Assembly: GCF_003860125.1 (NCBI RefSeq)
Contig: NZ_RQYL01000004.1
Coordinates: forward strand, 62,001 to 126,000
From: Fretibacterium sp. OH1220_COT-178
GTDB taxonomy: Bacteria; Synergistota; Synergistia; Synergistales; Aminobacteriaceae
Direction: 5' to 3'
Length of the DNA stretch: 64,000 nucleotides
Shown here: positions 8,253-16,394 of the stretch, piece by piece
How positions within the stretch are numbered: position 1 is the first letter of the stretch
Layout: each line of letters opens with the position of its first letter
The notes under the pieces: model-generated
Told to the model about the DNA's origin: nothing
Seen by the model: only the letters and a program-made list of their open reading frames with translations
Databases searched by the model: none
Translations under genes and position numbers: made by a program

Positions 8253-8862
8253 GGCTCCTCATTGCGGCCGTCAGCTCTTCCATGATGACGGTCCTCCCGT
8301 CCCTGCTCCCGTAGACCTCGGGAGGGAAACGCAGGGGACGCCCGAAGGTCACGGTGATCTTGGCGGGGCGGATGAAATGAAGGCCCGGCGGCATGGCGTC
8401 GAAGCTCCCACGAATGTACGTCGGAAGAATCGGGGCCCGTTCGCGCATGGCGATCAGGGCAACTCCCCCTTCCAGGGGCTGAAGCTGCCCATCCAGCGAC
8501 CGGCCCCCCTCCGGAAAGATCAGGACATCGCTGCCCTCGCGATAAAGCTTCATAAAACCCTTGAGGGCTCCGGCAGCGGAGGCGTTATCGGCTCGAGAGA
8601 CCGGTACGGCCCCAAGTGCCCGGATGGCGCTCCCCAGAAACCAGGAACGAAAAAGCTCCTCCTTGGCAAAGTAGCGGAGCCGCCTGGGGAAAAACGCCCC
8701 AATAACGACAGGATCGAGATTGCTGGCATGATTGCAGGCGACGATCATCCTGTCGTCGGGATCGAGTTCCTCGATCCAATTGACGGAGCAACGATTGTAT
8801 ATCCTCAGCGCGATGCGGAAGGTGTTGCGGACCAACCAGTAAAACCAGGGATTGGGTCTCAT
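8233..8862 (-). CDS. plsC: 1-acyl-sn-glycerol-3-phosphate acyltransferase
   Basis: A 209-residue lysophosphatidate acyltransferase for phospholipid synthesis at the membrane. The catalytic HX4D motif is NHASNLD (His about 45, Asp about 50) and the glycerophosphate-binding FPEGGRS motif follows mid-protein. A hydrophobic N-terminal stretch (about 6-22) would anchor it. The ATG at 8860-8862 overlaps the cmk stop as ATGA, with AAGGGG just upstream. cmk-plsC adjacency is common in Gram-positive-like gene orders. Confidence 0.92.
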   Translation of the reverse strand: MRPNPWFYWLVRNTFRIALRIYNRCSVNWIEELDPDDRMIVACNHASNLDPVVIGAFFPRRLRYFAKEELFRSWFLGSAIRALGAVPVSRADNASAAGALKGFMKLYREGSDVLIFPEGGRSLDGQLQPLEGGVALIAMRERAPILPTYIRGSFDAMPPGLHFIRPAKITVTFGRPLRFPPEVYGSRDGRTVIMEELTAAMRSLESSAP

Positions 8863-9533
8863 GGCGCACCCCTTTTCCTTTCGAGGACGTCTCGAACATG
8901 TCGTTCCAGATGCTCCAGAACCTCGTCCTCCGTCATATCGGAGGTGTCGACGAGCACCGCACCTTCCGGACAGCGCAGAGGGGCGATCTCCCGAGAGCTG
9001 TCGATACGGTCCCGCTCGCGTATCCGCGACAGAATATCCTCGAAGGACACGGCCTCGCCCCTTCGCTGCAGCTCCAAATAGCGCCGGCGGGCTCGAGCCT
9101 CCGGGGAGGCCGTCATGAAAAATTTCAGGGGCGCCTCGGGAAAGACTACGCTTCCCACATCGCGCCCCTCCGCAACCAAGGGACCGTACCGCTCCTGATC
9201 TCTCTGTAGGTCCAGCAGGGCCTCTCGCAGACAACCCAACGCCGAGTAGGCCGAGACGATTCCGTCCACGTGAGGAGTCCGTATCGCGTCACTTACATCC
9301 TCCCCGTTCACCAGGACCCTCTCGCCCCTCAACTCGACCGAAATCGTTCTCAGCGCCCTCCGAAGTTCTTCCGTTTCCGCGGGGGCAACGCCCCTCCGAT
9401 CCAGCGAAAGGGCAAGCGCACGATAAATTGCCCCCGTATCGAGATAACGAACATTCAGCCGCCGGGCCAACCGCCGGGCCACGGAACTCTTTCCCGCCCC
9501 GGCAGGACCGTCGATCGTCAGGACCCAAGCCAC
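8859..9533 (-). CDS. cmk: cytidylate kinase
   Basis: A 224-residue (d)CMP kinase. The P-loop IDGPAGAGKSS sits at the N terminus, with YLDTGAIYRALA, GRDVGSVVFPEA (nucleotide-binding loop) and the LID region RARRRYLELQRRGE. I chose the GTG at 9531-9533, two bases after the stop of the HDOD gene. The longer open frame reading back through that gene is not credible. Co-transcribed with plsC and hflX. Confidence 0.92.
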   Translation of the reverse strand: MAWVLTIDGPAGAGKSSVARRLARRLNVRYLDTGAIYRALALSLDRRGVAPAETEELRRALRTISVELRGERVLVNGEDVSDAIRTPHVDGIVSAYSALGCLREALLDLQRDQERYGPLVAEGRDVGSVVFPEAPLKFFMTASPEARARRRYLELQRRGEAVSFEDILSRIRERDRIDSSREIAPLRCPEGAVLVDTSDMTEDEVLEHLERHVRDVLERKRGAP

Positions 9534-9535
9534 GC

Positions 9536-10432
9536 CTAAAGGCCCCGCATGTCCGCCATCTCCTGAGCCGCCTTCCCTGCGAAGTCCACGAGATCGGACA
9601 TCAGGGACTCGAAATTGGAGACCCCCAGCCGCTCCAACGGCTCGGGGAACATGTAGGTCTGGAGACCATCCGCCCCCAAACCGATCCCCAACATAAGGCA
9701 CATCGCGTTGGCCACACTGACGACATCCAAAAGCGGCTGATACTGCGCGTGCTCCTCCGGAAGCTCGTTTGGCTTGTGATGATAGGCGACGGCATGCTGA
9801 TAGCCCTCGGGAAGATCCCACCGCTCCACCAGAATCGCACCCACCATCGCGTGGTCGAAGCCCAAAACGCGGAACTCGGCCTCCGTGAACGGCAACTGTT
9901 CCTCCTCCACCATCTTGACGATGATTCCGTATCCGAAACGTACGTAGTCGTTCAGGACGACCTTTCCGATATCGTGGAGGAGCCCGCCGACATAGGCCTC
10001 CTCGGGAGGCACCTTTCCGGTGGTCTGCGCGATGTAGCGGGATGCGTAGGCCACGGTCAGAGAGTGGCGCCACAGCTCCCCTCGATCCAGTGCATACCCG
10101 GAAAGCCCCTTGTCCATAACGGAATAGACCGTAGCCGCCAGGACGATATTGCTGACGTTTTTATACCCAAGGAGGGATATTGCCTCGGAGATGTTCGATA
10201 TGTTGCGCGTCATTCCGTATGCGGCGGAATTTGCCAGCTTCAGAATCCGCAGAACCAAACCCTCGTCTCTGGACAGGCTTTGAGCGACATCCGAAGCGCT
10301 GCTTGTAGGGTCGTTGAGCTTGCGCAGCGTCTCCACCACAAACTGAGGGAAGGATTTTATCTCCTTCATTTTGTTGATGATGCGTGTCTTGATCAGTTCC
10401 CTTGAACGCTCGTCGATTTCACTCACGGACAT
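9536..10432 (-). CDS. HDOD-domain signalling protein
   Basis: A 298-residue protein that is almost entirely an HDOD domain: the SFPQFVVETLRKLNDP start, LVLRILKLANSAAYG, the SEAISLLGYKNVSNIVLA helix and GGLLHDIGKVVLNDY, which here retains an HD pair. HDOD proteins are regulators often tied to nucleotide signalling or stress but mostly lack a proven reaction. No sensor or output domain is fused. The ATG at 10430-10432 has AAGGAGGAC directly upstream. It is embedded between a pseudouridine synthase and cmk, which says little about its task. Confidence 0.85.
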   Translation of the reverse strand: MSVSEIDERSRELIKTRIINKMKEIKSFPQFVVETLRKLNDPTSSASDVAQSLSRDEGLVLRILKLANSAAYGMTRNISNISEAISLLGYKNVSNIVLAATVYSVMDKGLSGYALDRGELWRHSLTVAYASRYIAQTTGKVPPEEAYVGGLLHDIGKVVLNDYVRFGYGIIVKMVEEEQLPFTEAEFRVLGFDHAMVGAILVERWDLPEGYQHAVAYHHKPNELPEEHAQYQPLLDVVSVANAMCLMLGIGLGADGLQTYMFPEPLERLGVSNFESLMSDLVDFAGKAAQEMADMRGL

Positions 10433-10450
10433 GTCCTCCTTGCGTGAGGG

Positions 10451-11170
10451 CTATACTGCGCCACCTTCGAATATTTTAGTGTAGAGTTCGGAAAAAGACA
10501 ATTCTATGAACTCGCCGGCTCGAAGATTTCTCAGAAACATGGCTCCGATGCTGCGCCGTATCAGAGTTTTTACCGAAAAGCCGGCCAGGTTGGCCATCGT
10601 GCGGATCTCTCGCTTGAGCCCCTCGCCGATGACGATCTCGATCCACCGTCCCCGAGGTTCTCTCTCCATCAAGGAGAGGGCTATGGGACGGATGTGGCGC
10701 CCCTCGATCTCGAATCCCCCCCGCCATCGCTCCAGCTGCCGTTCGTTGATCTCGATATTGAGCAGGGCCTCGTAGCCCTTACGGATATTCTTGGAGGGAT
10801 GAAGGACGCTCTGAACGAGCATCCCGTCGTTCGTCAGGATCAAGAGCCCTTCGCTCTCCCGATCGAGCCGGCCCGCGGGATAGACGCGCTCCCGACGCAG
10901 GCGATCCGGGAGAAGGTCCACCACTACGGGATCGTATTTGTCCGTCACCGCACAGACCACCCCCACGGGCTTGTTCATAGCCACATAGACCGGAACGGAG
11001 AGGGCCAGCTTCCGGTCGTCGCAACGCACATCGTCCCTCTCCGGGTCGACCGCAAAGTAAGGAGCCAGAATAATTTTTCCATTGACCCGAACCCGGCCCG
11101 CGAGGATCACGGCCTCGGCCTTGCGCCGTGACGCAACGCCGCAGGCCGCCAAAAAAGCGTTAAGGCGCAT
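10451..11170 (-). CDS. rluB: RluB/RsuA-family pseudouridine synthase
   Basis: A 239-residue enzyme with an N-terminal S4 RNA-binding domain (MRLNAFLAACGVASRRKAEA) and the pseudouridine synthase domain with the catalytic Asp in AGRLDRESEGLLILTNDG, then RKGYEALL and EGLKREIRTM. It isomerises uridine in rRNA. Position right after scpA-scpB, overlapping scpB by 11 bases, is the usual place for rluB, supporting 23S rRNA as substrate; that specificity is inferred. Confidence 0.88.
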   Translation of the reverse strand: MRLNAFLAACGVASRRKAEAVILAGRVRVNGKIILAPYFAVDPERDDVRCDDRKLALSVPVYVAMNKPVGVVCAVTDKYDPVVVDLLPDRLRRERVYPAGRLDRESEGLLILTNDGMLVQSVLHPSKNIRKGYEALLNIEINERQLERWRGGFEIEGRHIRPIALSLMEREPRGRWIEIVIGEGLKREIRTMANLAGFSVKTLIRRSIGAMFLRNLRAGEFIELSFSELYTKIFEGGAV

Positions 11171-11816
11171 CCGTCATCTCCCCATACTCGGCCGGCTCCG
11201 AGGAACTTTCCTCCCCGGAGCCGGTGAGATCGTCCAGAGGGTCGGCCCCGAGCTCTCCCAATTCCTCCAGGCTCGGCAGGTCCGCGATAGCCTCGAGTCC
11301 GAAGATCTCCAGAAAGCGCGGCGTCGTGCGATAGAGCAGAGGCGATCCGCTGGCCTTCTTGCGCCCGGCGATGCGTATCAATCCGTGACTCAAGAGGGTT
11401 TCGATAACCCGCTCGGAACGGACTCCGCGCAACTCCTCCACCTCGGCCCTCGTGACGGGCTGGTTGTAGGCGATCACGGCCAGAGTCTCGACCGCGGCCC
11501 GGCTCAGCCTTACGCGGCCCTTTCGGGCGGAATCCCTGAAGAGGGCGAGCACCTCGGCAAAGTGGGGGTTGGTCTCCAGAACCCACCCTCCGGCGACGGA
11601 GCGAACCACCAACCCGTGCGAGTTGCCCAAGTGATCCGACAGCTCCGACAACGCGGAGGAGACCTCCCCTGCCGACACCCCGAGGACGGTCCTCATCTCC
11701 CCTTCCGGGACGGGCGAAGAGGCGAGAAAGAGCAAAGCCTCGATCTGGGCTGCCAGCACGGACAGGCGAGAAGCTTGGCCGTCCGCCCCTTCAATTTTTT
11801 GCAAGGATCTTGACAT
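11160..11816 (-). CDS. scpB: segregation and condensation protein B
   Basis: A 218-residue winged-helix kleisin-associated subunit of the SMC-ScpAB condensin. It shows IEALLFLASSPVP, the ETLAVIAYNQPVTRAEVEELRG block and LLYRTTPRFLEIFGL, all typical of ScpB. The acidic C-terminal tail is low complexity. The ATG (11814-11816) lies 26 bases inside the end of scpA, so the pair is probably coupled. Confidence 0.93.
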   Translation of the reverse strand: MSRSLQKIEGADGQASRLSVLAAQIEALLFLASSPVPEGEMRTVLGVSAGEVSSALSELSDHLGNSHGLVVRSVAGGWVLETNPHFAEVLALFRDSARKGRVRLSRAAVETLAVIAYNQPVTRAEVEELRGVRSERVIETLLSHGLIRIAGRKKASGSPLLYRTTPRFLEIFGLEAIADLPSLEELGELGADPLDDLTGSGEESSSEPAEYGEMTDAP

Positions 11817-12585
11817 CGGAAAAAAGATTCTCCTGCTCTATGCTGATCTTTCCCATACGACACATCTCAAGGAGAGCAAGCAACGTAACCACCAGCAATT
11901 TGACGGATCCTGCGGCCCCGCACAAAAGACGAAGCGACAGGACGGATTCTTGGGTCAGCCGTTCCTCCAGTTCCTCGATTCGGCTCTGAATCTGGGATTC
12001 CTCAGGCAGAGCCTCGGGGACCCCATCCCAATCCACGGCGTCGGCCTCCTCCCACAGCCTTGACCTTTCCTGTCTGTGGGTCCGCGTATACCGTTCGAAG
12101 AGTCCCCACCAGATTCGGGACAAAATGTAGAGGTCCCCGATATCGTATTCCAGCTCTCCGGCCGCGGGAACGTCGGAGTCCTCGACGATGCGCCGAAATC
12201 GGCGCAGTTCCGCCTCACGCCGATCCCAAAGCCATCGTGCCGCTTCCCTGTAGGGGCGGTAGCGCGCCAAGGTCTCGAGAAGGGCCTCCTCGTCGAGACC
12301 GGAATCCTCGTCGTCCGGGCTCGTCTCCTCGGAGAGGTCCGGTAGAAGCGAGCGGGTCTTCTCCAGCAGGAGCCCCGCCACCATAAAGAAGAACTCGGCG
12401 ATCGTTTCGACCGAGGCGGAGCGCGTGCGGGCCAAGTAAGCGCCGTAAATACGGACGAGGTGGGCCACCTTGATGCGGGATGCCTGCATCTGCCGGCTCT
12501 CCACCAGATGACAGAGCAGATCGAGCGGACCGGAAAACCCTTCTATGGAGACCTCAAAGGTCTCTCGCCGCGCACTGCCTTCCAA
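11791..12585 (-). CDS. scpA: segregation and condensation protein A
   Basis: A 264-residue kleisin subunit that bridges SMC heads. The N-terminal FEVSIEGFSGPLDLLCHLVE block, FFFMVAGLLLEKTRSLLP and the C-terminal winged-helix part (VVTLLALLEMCRMGKISIEQ) are diagnostic. The central segment is acidic (EETSPDDEDSGLDEE). The start is a TTG at 12583-12585, 15 bases after the trpS stop. Partner of scpB. Confidence 0.92.
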   Translation of the reverse strand: MEGSARRETFEVSIEGFSGPLDLLCHLVESRQMQASRIKVAHLVRIYGAYLARTRSASVETIAEFFFMVAGLLLEKTRSLLPDLSEETSPDDEDSGLDEEALLETLARYRPYREAARWLWDRREAELRRFRRIVEDSDVPAAGELEYDIGDLYILSRIWWGLFERYTRTHRQERSRLWEEADAVDWDGVPEALPEESQIQSRIEELEERLTQESVLSLRLLCGAAGSVKLLVVTLLALLEMCRMGKISIEQENLFSDVKILAKN

Positions 12586-12600
12586 ATCCCGGGGAGCCCC

Positions 12601-13605
12601 CTATCGGGAGAAAGCCGGCAGAAGTCCCATGGCCGGATAGAGGCTGTCCATGGTCTCCTGCGCCGCAGCCCGCGCCCGCTCCGCCCCATGGGCCAGTATG
12701 TCGTCCAGAAGCTTCCGGTCGTTTGCGTATCGGGACCGCCGGTCGTGGATCGGCGCCATCATCGCCTGGATATGAGCATTGAGCCTTTTTTTACAGTCCA
12801 CGCACCCGATCCCCGCGGAGCGGCAGCCTACCGCGATCTCCTCGCGCTCACTCATATCGGGGTTGAACACCTTATGGAGGTCCCAAACCGGGCACTTGTC
12901 GGGATCGCCCGGGTCCGTCTTCTTAATGCGGGCCGGGTCGGTGATCATGACGCGCAGCTTGTTCCACATCGACTCGGGGGACTCCGAGATATGCAGGGCG
13001 TTGCCGTACGACTTGCTCATCTTGCGTCCGTCGGTCCCGGGAACCTTGGGCGTCTCGGTCAGCAAAGCCTGAGGCTCGACGAGGAGTCCCTCGCCAAAAA
13101 AGTGGTTGAAGCGCCGTGCGATCTCCCGGCTCAGTTCCAGGTGCGCACTCTGGTCCTCTCCCACCGGAACGCGGTTCGCCCTGTAGAGGAGAATGTCGCC
13201 CGCCATGAGGACGGGATAGCCCAGAAACGCATAGGTGCTCAGATCCTTGTTCTTGATGTTCTCGATCTGCTCTTTATAGGTCGGGTTGCGGTAGAGCCAA
13301 CCCAGGGGGGTGATCATGGCGAGGGCCCACCCGAGTTCTGCGTGCTGCGGGACGTGCGATTGAATGAAAATGGCGCACCTCTCGGGGTCGAGGCCGACGG
13401 CCAGCCAGTCCAGCAGGGTGTCGTAACAGAACTGAGCGGTGTTGGCGGACTCGGCGTAGTTGGAGGTCAGCGCATGCCAGTCCGCCACAAAATAGTAGCA
13501 CTCGTACTCGTTCTGAAGCCGTACCCAGTTGTTCAGTGCGCCGGCCATATGCCCCAAATGCAGCGGGCCTGTTGCCCGCATCCCGCTCACGATCCGTCCT
13601 TTCAC
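12601..13605 (-). CDS. trpS: tryptophanyl-tRNA synthetase
   Basis: A 334-residue class I aminoacyl-tRNA synthetase. The HIGH-type motif is LHLGH (about 15-19), the ADWHALTS region contributes to substrate binding, and the KMSKS loop (GRKMSKSYGN) is at about residue 193. The region following has a CPVW...CRSAGIGCVDCKK cysteine-containing segment, seen in many TrpRS of this type. GTG start at 13603-13605; a second GTG five codons later with AAAGGA upstream is possible. No T-box-like leader is visible. Confidence 0.94.
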   Translation of the reverse strand: MKGRIVSGMRATGPLHLGHMAGALNNWVRLQNEYECYYFVADWHALTSNYAESANTAQFCYDTLLDWLAVGLDPERCAIFIQSHVPQHAELGWALAMITPLGWLYRNPTYKEQIENIKNKDLSTYAFLGYPVLMAGDILLYRANRVPVGEDQSAHLELSREIARRFNHFFGEGLLVEPQALLTETPKVPGTDGRKMSKSYGNALHISESPESMWNKLRVMITDPARIKKTDPGDPDKCPVWDLHKVFNPDMSEREEIAVGCRSAGIGCVDCKKRLNAHIQAMMAPIHDRRSRYANDRKLLDDILAHGAERARAAAQETMDSLYPAMGLLPAFSR

Positions 13606-13668
13606 CTTTGACCAACCCCTTCGTTCTGCAATTCAAAACCCCTCAGTTGATGGATGCGGAGGATGCCC

Positions 13669-14439
13669 CTAAAGCCGCAGCGGCGACGAAAGCCCTCCCG
13701 ACTCGATCAGGACCGTCTCCAGCCCTCCCGGTTCCGCGAGACGCCGCGCGAGTTCTCCCAAAGTCGCCCGCTCCATCTCCGCGTGATCGACCACCGCGAC
13801 GGGCATTCCCCCACGGTCCGCATCCAGCAGGGTATGATATTTCACGTCGGCGGTGACGAAGAGATCGGCGCCGACACTTCTGGCGGCGGTCCAAAATTCC
13901 GCCCCCGCCCCCCCGCAAAGCGCCACTCGCAGTATACTACAAGACTTCGGGAGGTAGCCATTGATCCAGGTCAGACCCCAGGCTCTCTTGATTCGAGCAA
14001 GAACTTCGGCGGCCGGCAGGGGCTCGGGCAGCGTTCCGCAGACGCCCAGACCGCTCAGGGGATCGAGAACGGAGGTCCCCTTCAGCCCCAACAACCGAGC
14101 CAGCTCCCAACTTACGCCCCCCTCCGCAGAGTCCCAGTTGGTATGCGCCGCAAGGACCGCCATCCCACGCTGCACGGCGGTCCGCACGACACGCCCCGGC
14201 CCGTGGGAAAGATCCAGGCTTTTGATCGGAGCAAAGAACAAAGGGTGATGAGTCAGCAAGGCTTCGCATCCCCGATCCGCAGCTTCGTCCAATGTTTCGG
14301 GAAGTGCGTCGAGGGCCACACCAAGCCTTCGGACCTCAAGGTCGGGGTCGCCGATCATCAGCCCGACGTTGTCCCAGTCCGCCGCCAGGGAGAATGGCGC
14401 CACCTCTCCGACCCGCTCCAGCAATTCCCGAACCCTCAT
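13669..14439 (-). CDS. Nif3-like dinuclear metal centre protein
   Basis: A 256-residue NIF3/YqfO/YbgI-family protein. Metal-ligand motifs are visible: THHPLFF near the N-terminal third, AAHTNWDSAEGG, and VVDHAEMER near the C terminus. Some members are annotated GTP cyclohydrolase I type 2, but the physiological reaction is unsettled. The ATG at 14437-14439 has GGAGGGG six bases upstream. A terminator just ahead separates it from the tRNA, so it needs its own promoter or read-through; it is probably the head gene of the trpS-scpAB run. Confidence 0.85.
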   Translation of the reverse strand: MRVRELLERVGEVAPFSLAADWDNVGLMIGDPDLEVRRLGVALDALPETLDEAADRGCEALLTHHPLFFAPIKSLDLSHGPGRVVRTAVQRGMAVLAAHTNWDSAEGGVSWELARLLGLKGTSVLDPLSGLGVCGTLPEPLPAAEVLARIKRAWGLTWINGYLPKSCSILRVALCGGAGAEFWTAARSVGADLFVTADVKYHTLLDADRGGMPVAVVDHAEMERATLGELARRLAEPGGLETVLIESGGLSSPLRL

Positions 14440-14464
14440 GCCGTTCCCCTCCAAATCGCGACAT

Positions 14465-14490
14465 AAAAAAAGCTCCCACAAAGTAGGAGC
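14465..14490 (-). terminator. rho-independent terminator after tRNA-CAU
   Basis: On the minus strand a 7-base-pair stem (GCTCCTA/TGGGAGC, one G-U pair) with a five-base loop is followed by seven T. It lies 11 bases past the tRNA 3' end and only 25 bases before the nif3 start codon. Confidence 0.8.
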
Positions 14491-14501
14491 AAAAACGTCT
14501 A

Positions 14502-14578
14502 TGGTGGGCCCACCTGGACTTGAACCAGGAACCTTCCGGTTATGAGCCGGTGGCTCTAACCACTTGAGCTATAGGCCC
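14502..14578 (-). tRNA. tRNA with CAU anticodon (Ile2 or elongator Met)
   Basis: A 77-base cloverleaf with encoded CCA. Acceptor stem GGGCCTA/TGGGCCC, D arm GCTC/GAGC, anticodon loop CTCATAA giving CAU, and T arm CCTGG/CCAGG with TTCAAGT loop. CAU reads Met, or Ile (AUA) if modified to lysidine. The C4-G69 and C5-G68 pairs and the general resemblance to bacterial tRNA-Ile2 lean towards Ile2, but sequence alone does not settle it. It is not the initiator type. Confidence 0.93.
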
Positions 14579-14624
14579 TGAATAATCGACCGCAGCCGAA
14601 CAAAAACAGTGTGTATTTTAACCT

Positions 14625-14807
14625 TTATTCGACCCTAATGCAACCGACGGGGCAACCGGTCTCCGCTTCTCTGACGGAAGGGTCCTCGGTCTCCTCCTTC
14701 AGGACTTTTGCCGTACCCGATCCCTCGTCCAGGACGAAACACTCCGGACTGATCTGAGTACAGACACCACAACCGATGCACGCCGACCGATCCAAGAATA
14801 TTTTCAT
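14625..14807 (-). CDS. 4Fe-4S ferredoxin
   Basis: A 60-residue ferredoxin with one cluster motif: Cys 10, 13 and 16 (CIGCGVC) plus a distal Cys 52 in GCPVGC. Cys 23 and Cys 56 may form the disulfide seen in similar single-cluster ferredoxins. It carries low-potential electrons in anaerobic metabolism, for example with 2-oxoacid oxidoreductases. The ATG is at 14805-14807. It has its own strong promoter upstream (14854-14882), and the tRNA lies immediately downstream, so the two may share a transcript. Confidence 0.9.
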   Translation of the reverse strand: MKIFLDRSACIGCGVCTQISPECFVLDEGSGTAKVLKEETEDPSVREAETGCPVGCIRVE

Positions 14808-14853
14808 CGTCTTTTCTCTCACCTCCAGCTCAGTCGGCTCAAAAATCTGGCTT

Positions 14854-14882
14854 ATTGTATTATGTGGATGTCCTGTCGTCAA
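14854..14882 (-). promoter_or_regulatory. sigma-70 promoter of the ferredoxin gene
   Basis: Minus strand TTGACG (14877-14882), 17-base spacer, TACAAT (14854-14859). The predicted start near 14847 gives a leader of about 40 bases to the ferredoxin ATG. Confidence 0.7.
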
Positions 14883-14985
14883 ATTTACGGATGGCGGGAT
14901 ACACAAAAGCCCCTAAATAAATCTGGAGTCATTCCTGTTGGACAAGATTTGCTGCCCTTTTCGTTCGGGAAAAAATCTTTTGGGC

Positions 14986-14991
14986 TATAAT
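14986..14991 (+). promoter_or_regulatory. possible -10 element upstream of the M23 peptidase gene
   Basis: A perfect TATAAT on the plus strand in an AT-rich patch, about 210 bases before the peptidase ATG. The matching -35 region is poor. If used, it gives a leader of about 200 bases containing a 6-base-pair hairpin (GGACGG/CCGTCC) but no recognisable ORF. Confidence 0.4.
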
Positions 14992-15200
14992 AGCCTTGGT
15001 ACTGCTTTTCGAAATCAAGAGGGAACAGAAAACAGGGGCGCTTCAGAAGAACGGGATCTGGACGGGATTCAGGTCCGTCCCGGAAGATTGGGGCGGGTAT
15101 GTTTTTTGTCGCTTGTTGTCGCAGCAGGTTTGCAGCTGGAAAAGAATCTTTTTCGGGATCCCCGGCATTCTGCCCCGTAACGCTAAGGAGAAGCCTTGCC

Positions 15201-16331
15201 ATGTCGTCCTTCCAAAAAAACTTAAAGTCGATGATCATCGTGCTGTTTTTGTCCCTCCCCTTCCTCCTCTGCTCGCAGCGTTCGTCAGAAGCGCTTTCTG
15301 AGCCGCAACGTCGGACCTTCACGTGTACGAAGGACCGGGATGGGGACGCCAAGGTGCTTTCCGAACTCTGTTTTTTCAATGATTTGACCTCGGCGGATGT
15401 CCTTTGGGCCAACGACCGTACGGCCGAAAGCCTCACCGAGGGAACCGTGCTCGTCATTCCGAAGTCCAAAGGGGACATTCTGGCGGTCTGGCAGTCGGTA
15501 CAGAGGAGAAAAAAGGACGTATCGGCTCCTTTGGTCTCCGTCAAGCTGCACGGCGTTCCTCTCCATGCCAGGCGCGGGGAGGGAATGCCCCCTCGCTCCG
15601 AGAGAAAGGATGCGTCCTCTATCGTCAAGCCGGAGGCATCCCCTCCTCCAAAACGGGAGTCGGCCGTCGAGATTACCGCCCCGGCTGTGCGCGGCGGTAC
15701 GCCTCAGGAGAGGCTGAATGCGGAGAGGAAAGCACCCATTCCCCCATTCGAGCCTAAAGGGAAAACCGAAGGGCCCATGAGGATCGTTATATCGGGAGAC
15801 CATGTCTCCTTGGTGAGACGGCCTCAGGCACTTGCGGACTTGCCTCGACCGTCCGCCTCGGTCGGCCTCCGGCGAGAGACGATCCTCGACGGTGTTCGTA
15901 CCTCTCCCAGGCATCCGAAGGGCATCGGGCCCCTACCCCAAAAGATGCTTTGGCCCGTGGACGGGGCCGTCTCCTCGGGATTCGGAAAACGCGGCAGGCG
16001 CGCTCACCATTCGGGCATCGATATTCCCATGCCCAAGGGGACACCCATTCGGGCTGCGAAGGATGGCGTGATCAAACAAGTTGTCTCCGCCAAGTCACGG
16101 GGCTTCAGGGGATATGGAAATGTAGTGGTCATCGATCACGGCAATGGGCTTTCCACGTTGTACGCACATTGCCTGAAATACCAGGTCAAAAAGGGCCAGC
16201 GGGTACGCCAAGGGGAAACGATCGGCACCGTTGGACGTACCGGGCGAGCCACAACCAATCACGTCCATTTCGAGGTCCGGGTTCACGGTAAACCCGTCAA
16301 CCCCATTCCCTATCTGCTTCCCAGACACTAG
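15201..16331 (+). CDS. secreted M23-family murein endopeptidase (LytM-like)
   Basis: A 376-residue exported protein. The N terminus is a signal peptide or membrane anchor (SMIIVLFLSLPFLLCSQ), followed by a short LysM-like region (about 45-100) and a proline-rich basic linker. The C-terminal M23 zinc peptidase domain has HHSGIDIPMPKGTPI (first His and Asp ligands), YGNVVVIDHGNGLSTLYAHC and NHVHFEVR (HxH). Such enzymes cleave peptidoglycan cross-bridges, or act as non-catalytic activators of amidases; here the metal ligands are present. The ATG has AAGGAG ten bases upstream. It is the only plus-strand gene among minus-strand neighbours in this stretch. Confidence 0.9.
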   Translation: MSSFQKNLKSMIIVLFLSLPFLLCSQRSSEALSEPQRRTFTCTKDRDGDAKVLSELCFFNDLTSADVLWANDRTAESLTEGTVLVIPKSKGDILAVWQSVQRRKKDVSAPLVSVKLHGVPLHARRGEGMPPRSERKDASSIVKPEASPPPKRESAVEITAPAVRGGTPQERLNAERKAPIPPFEPKGKTEGPMRIVISGDHVSLVRRPQALADLPRPSASVGLRRETILDGVRTSPRHPKGIGPLPQKMLWPVDGAVSSGFGKRGRRAHHSGIDIPMPKGTPIRAAKDGVIKQVVSAKSRGFRGYGNVVVIDHGNGLSTLYAHCLKYQVKKGQRVRQGETIGTVGRTGRATTNHVHFEVRVHGKPVNPIPYLLPRH

Positions 16332-16394
16332 TTGAAGGGGCTGAGCCCGATCTCTTCCCGCCACGGCCCGTTCTCCCGGACAATCCCAGACTCC

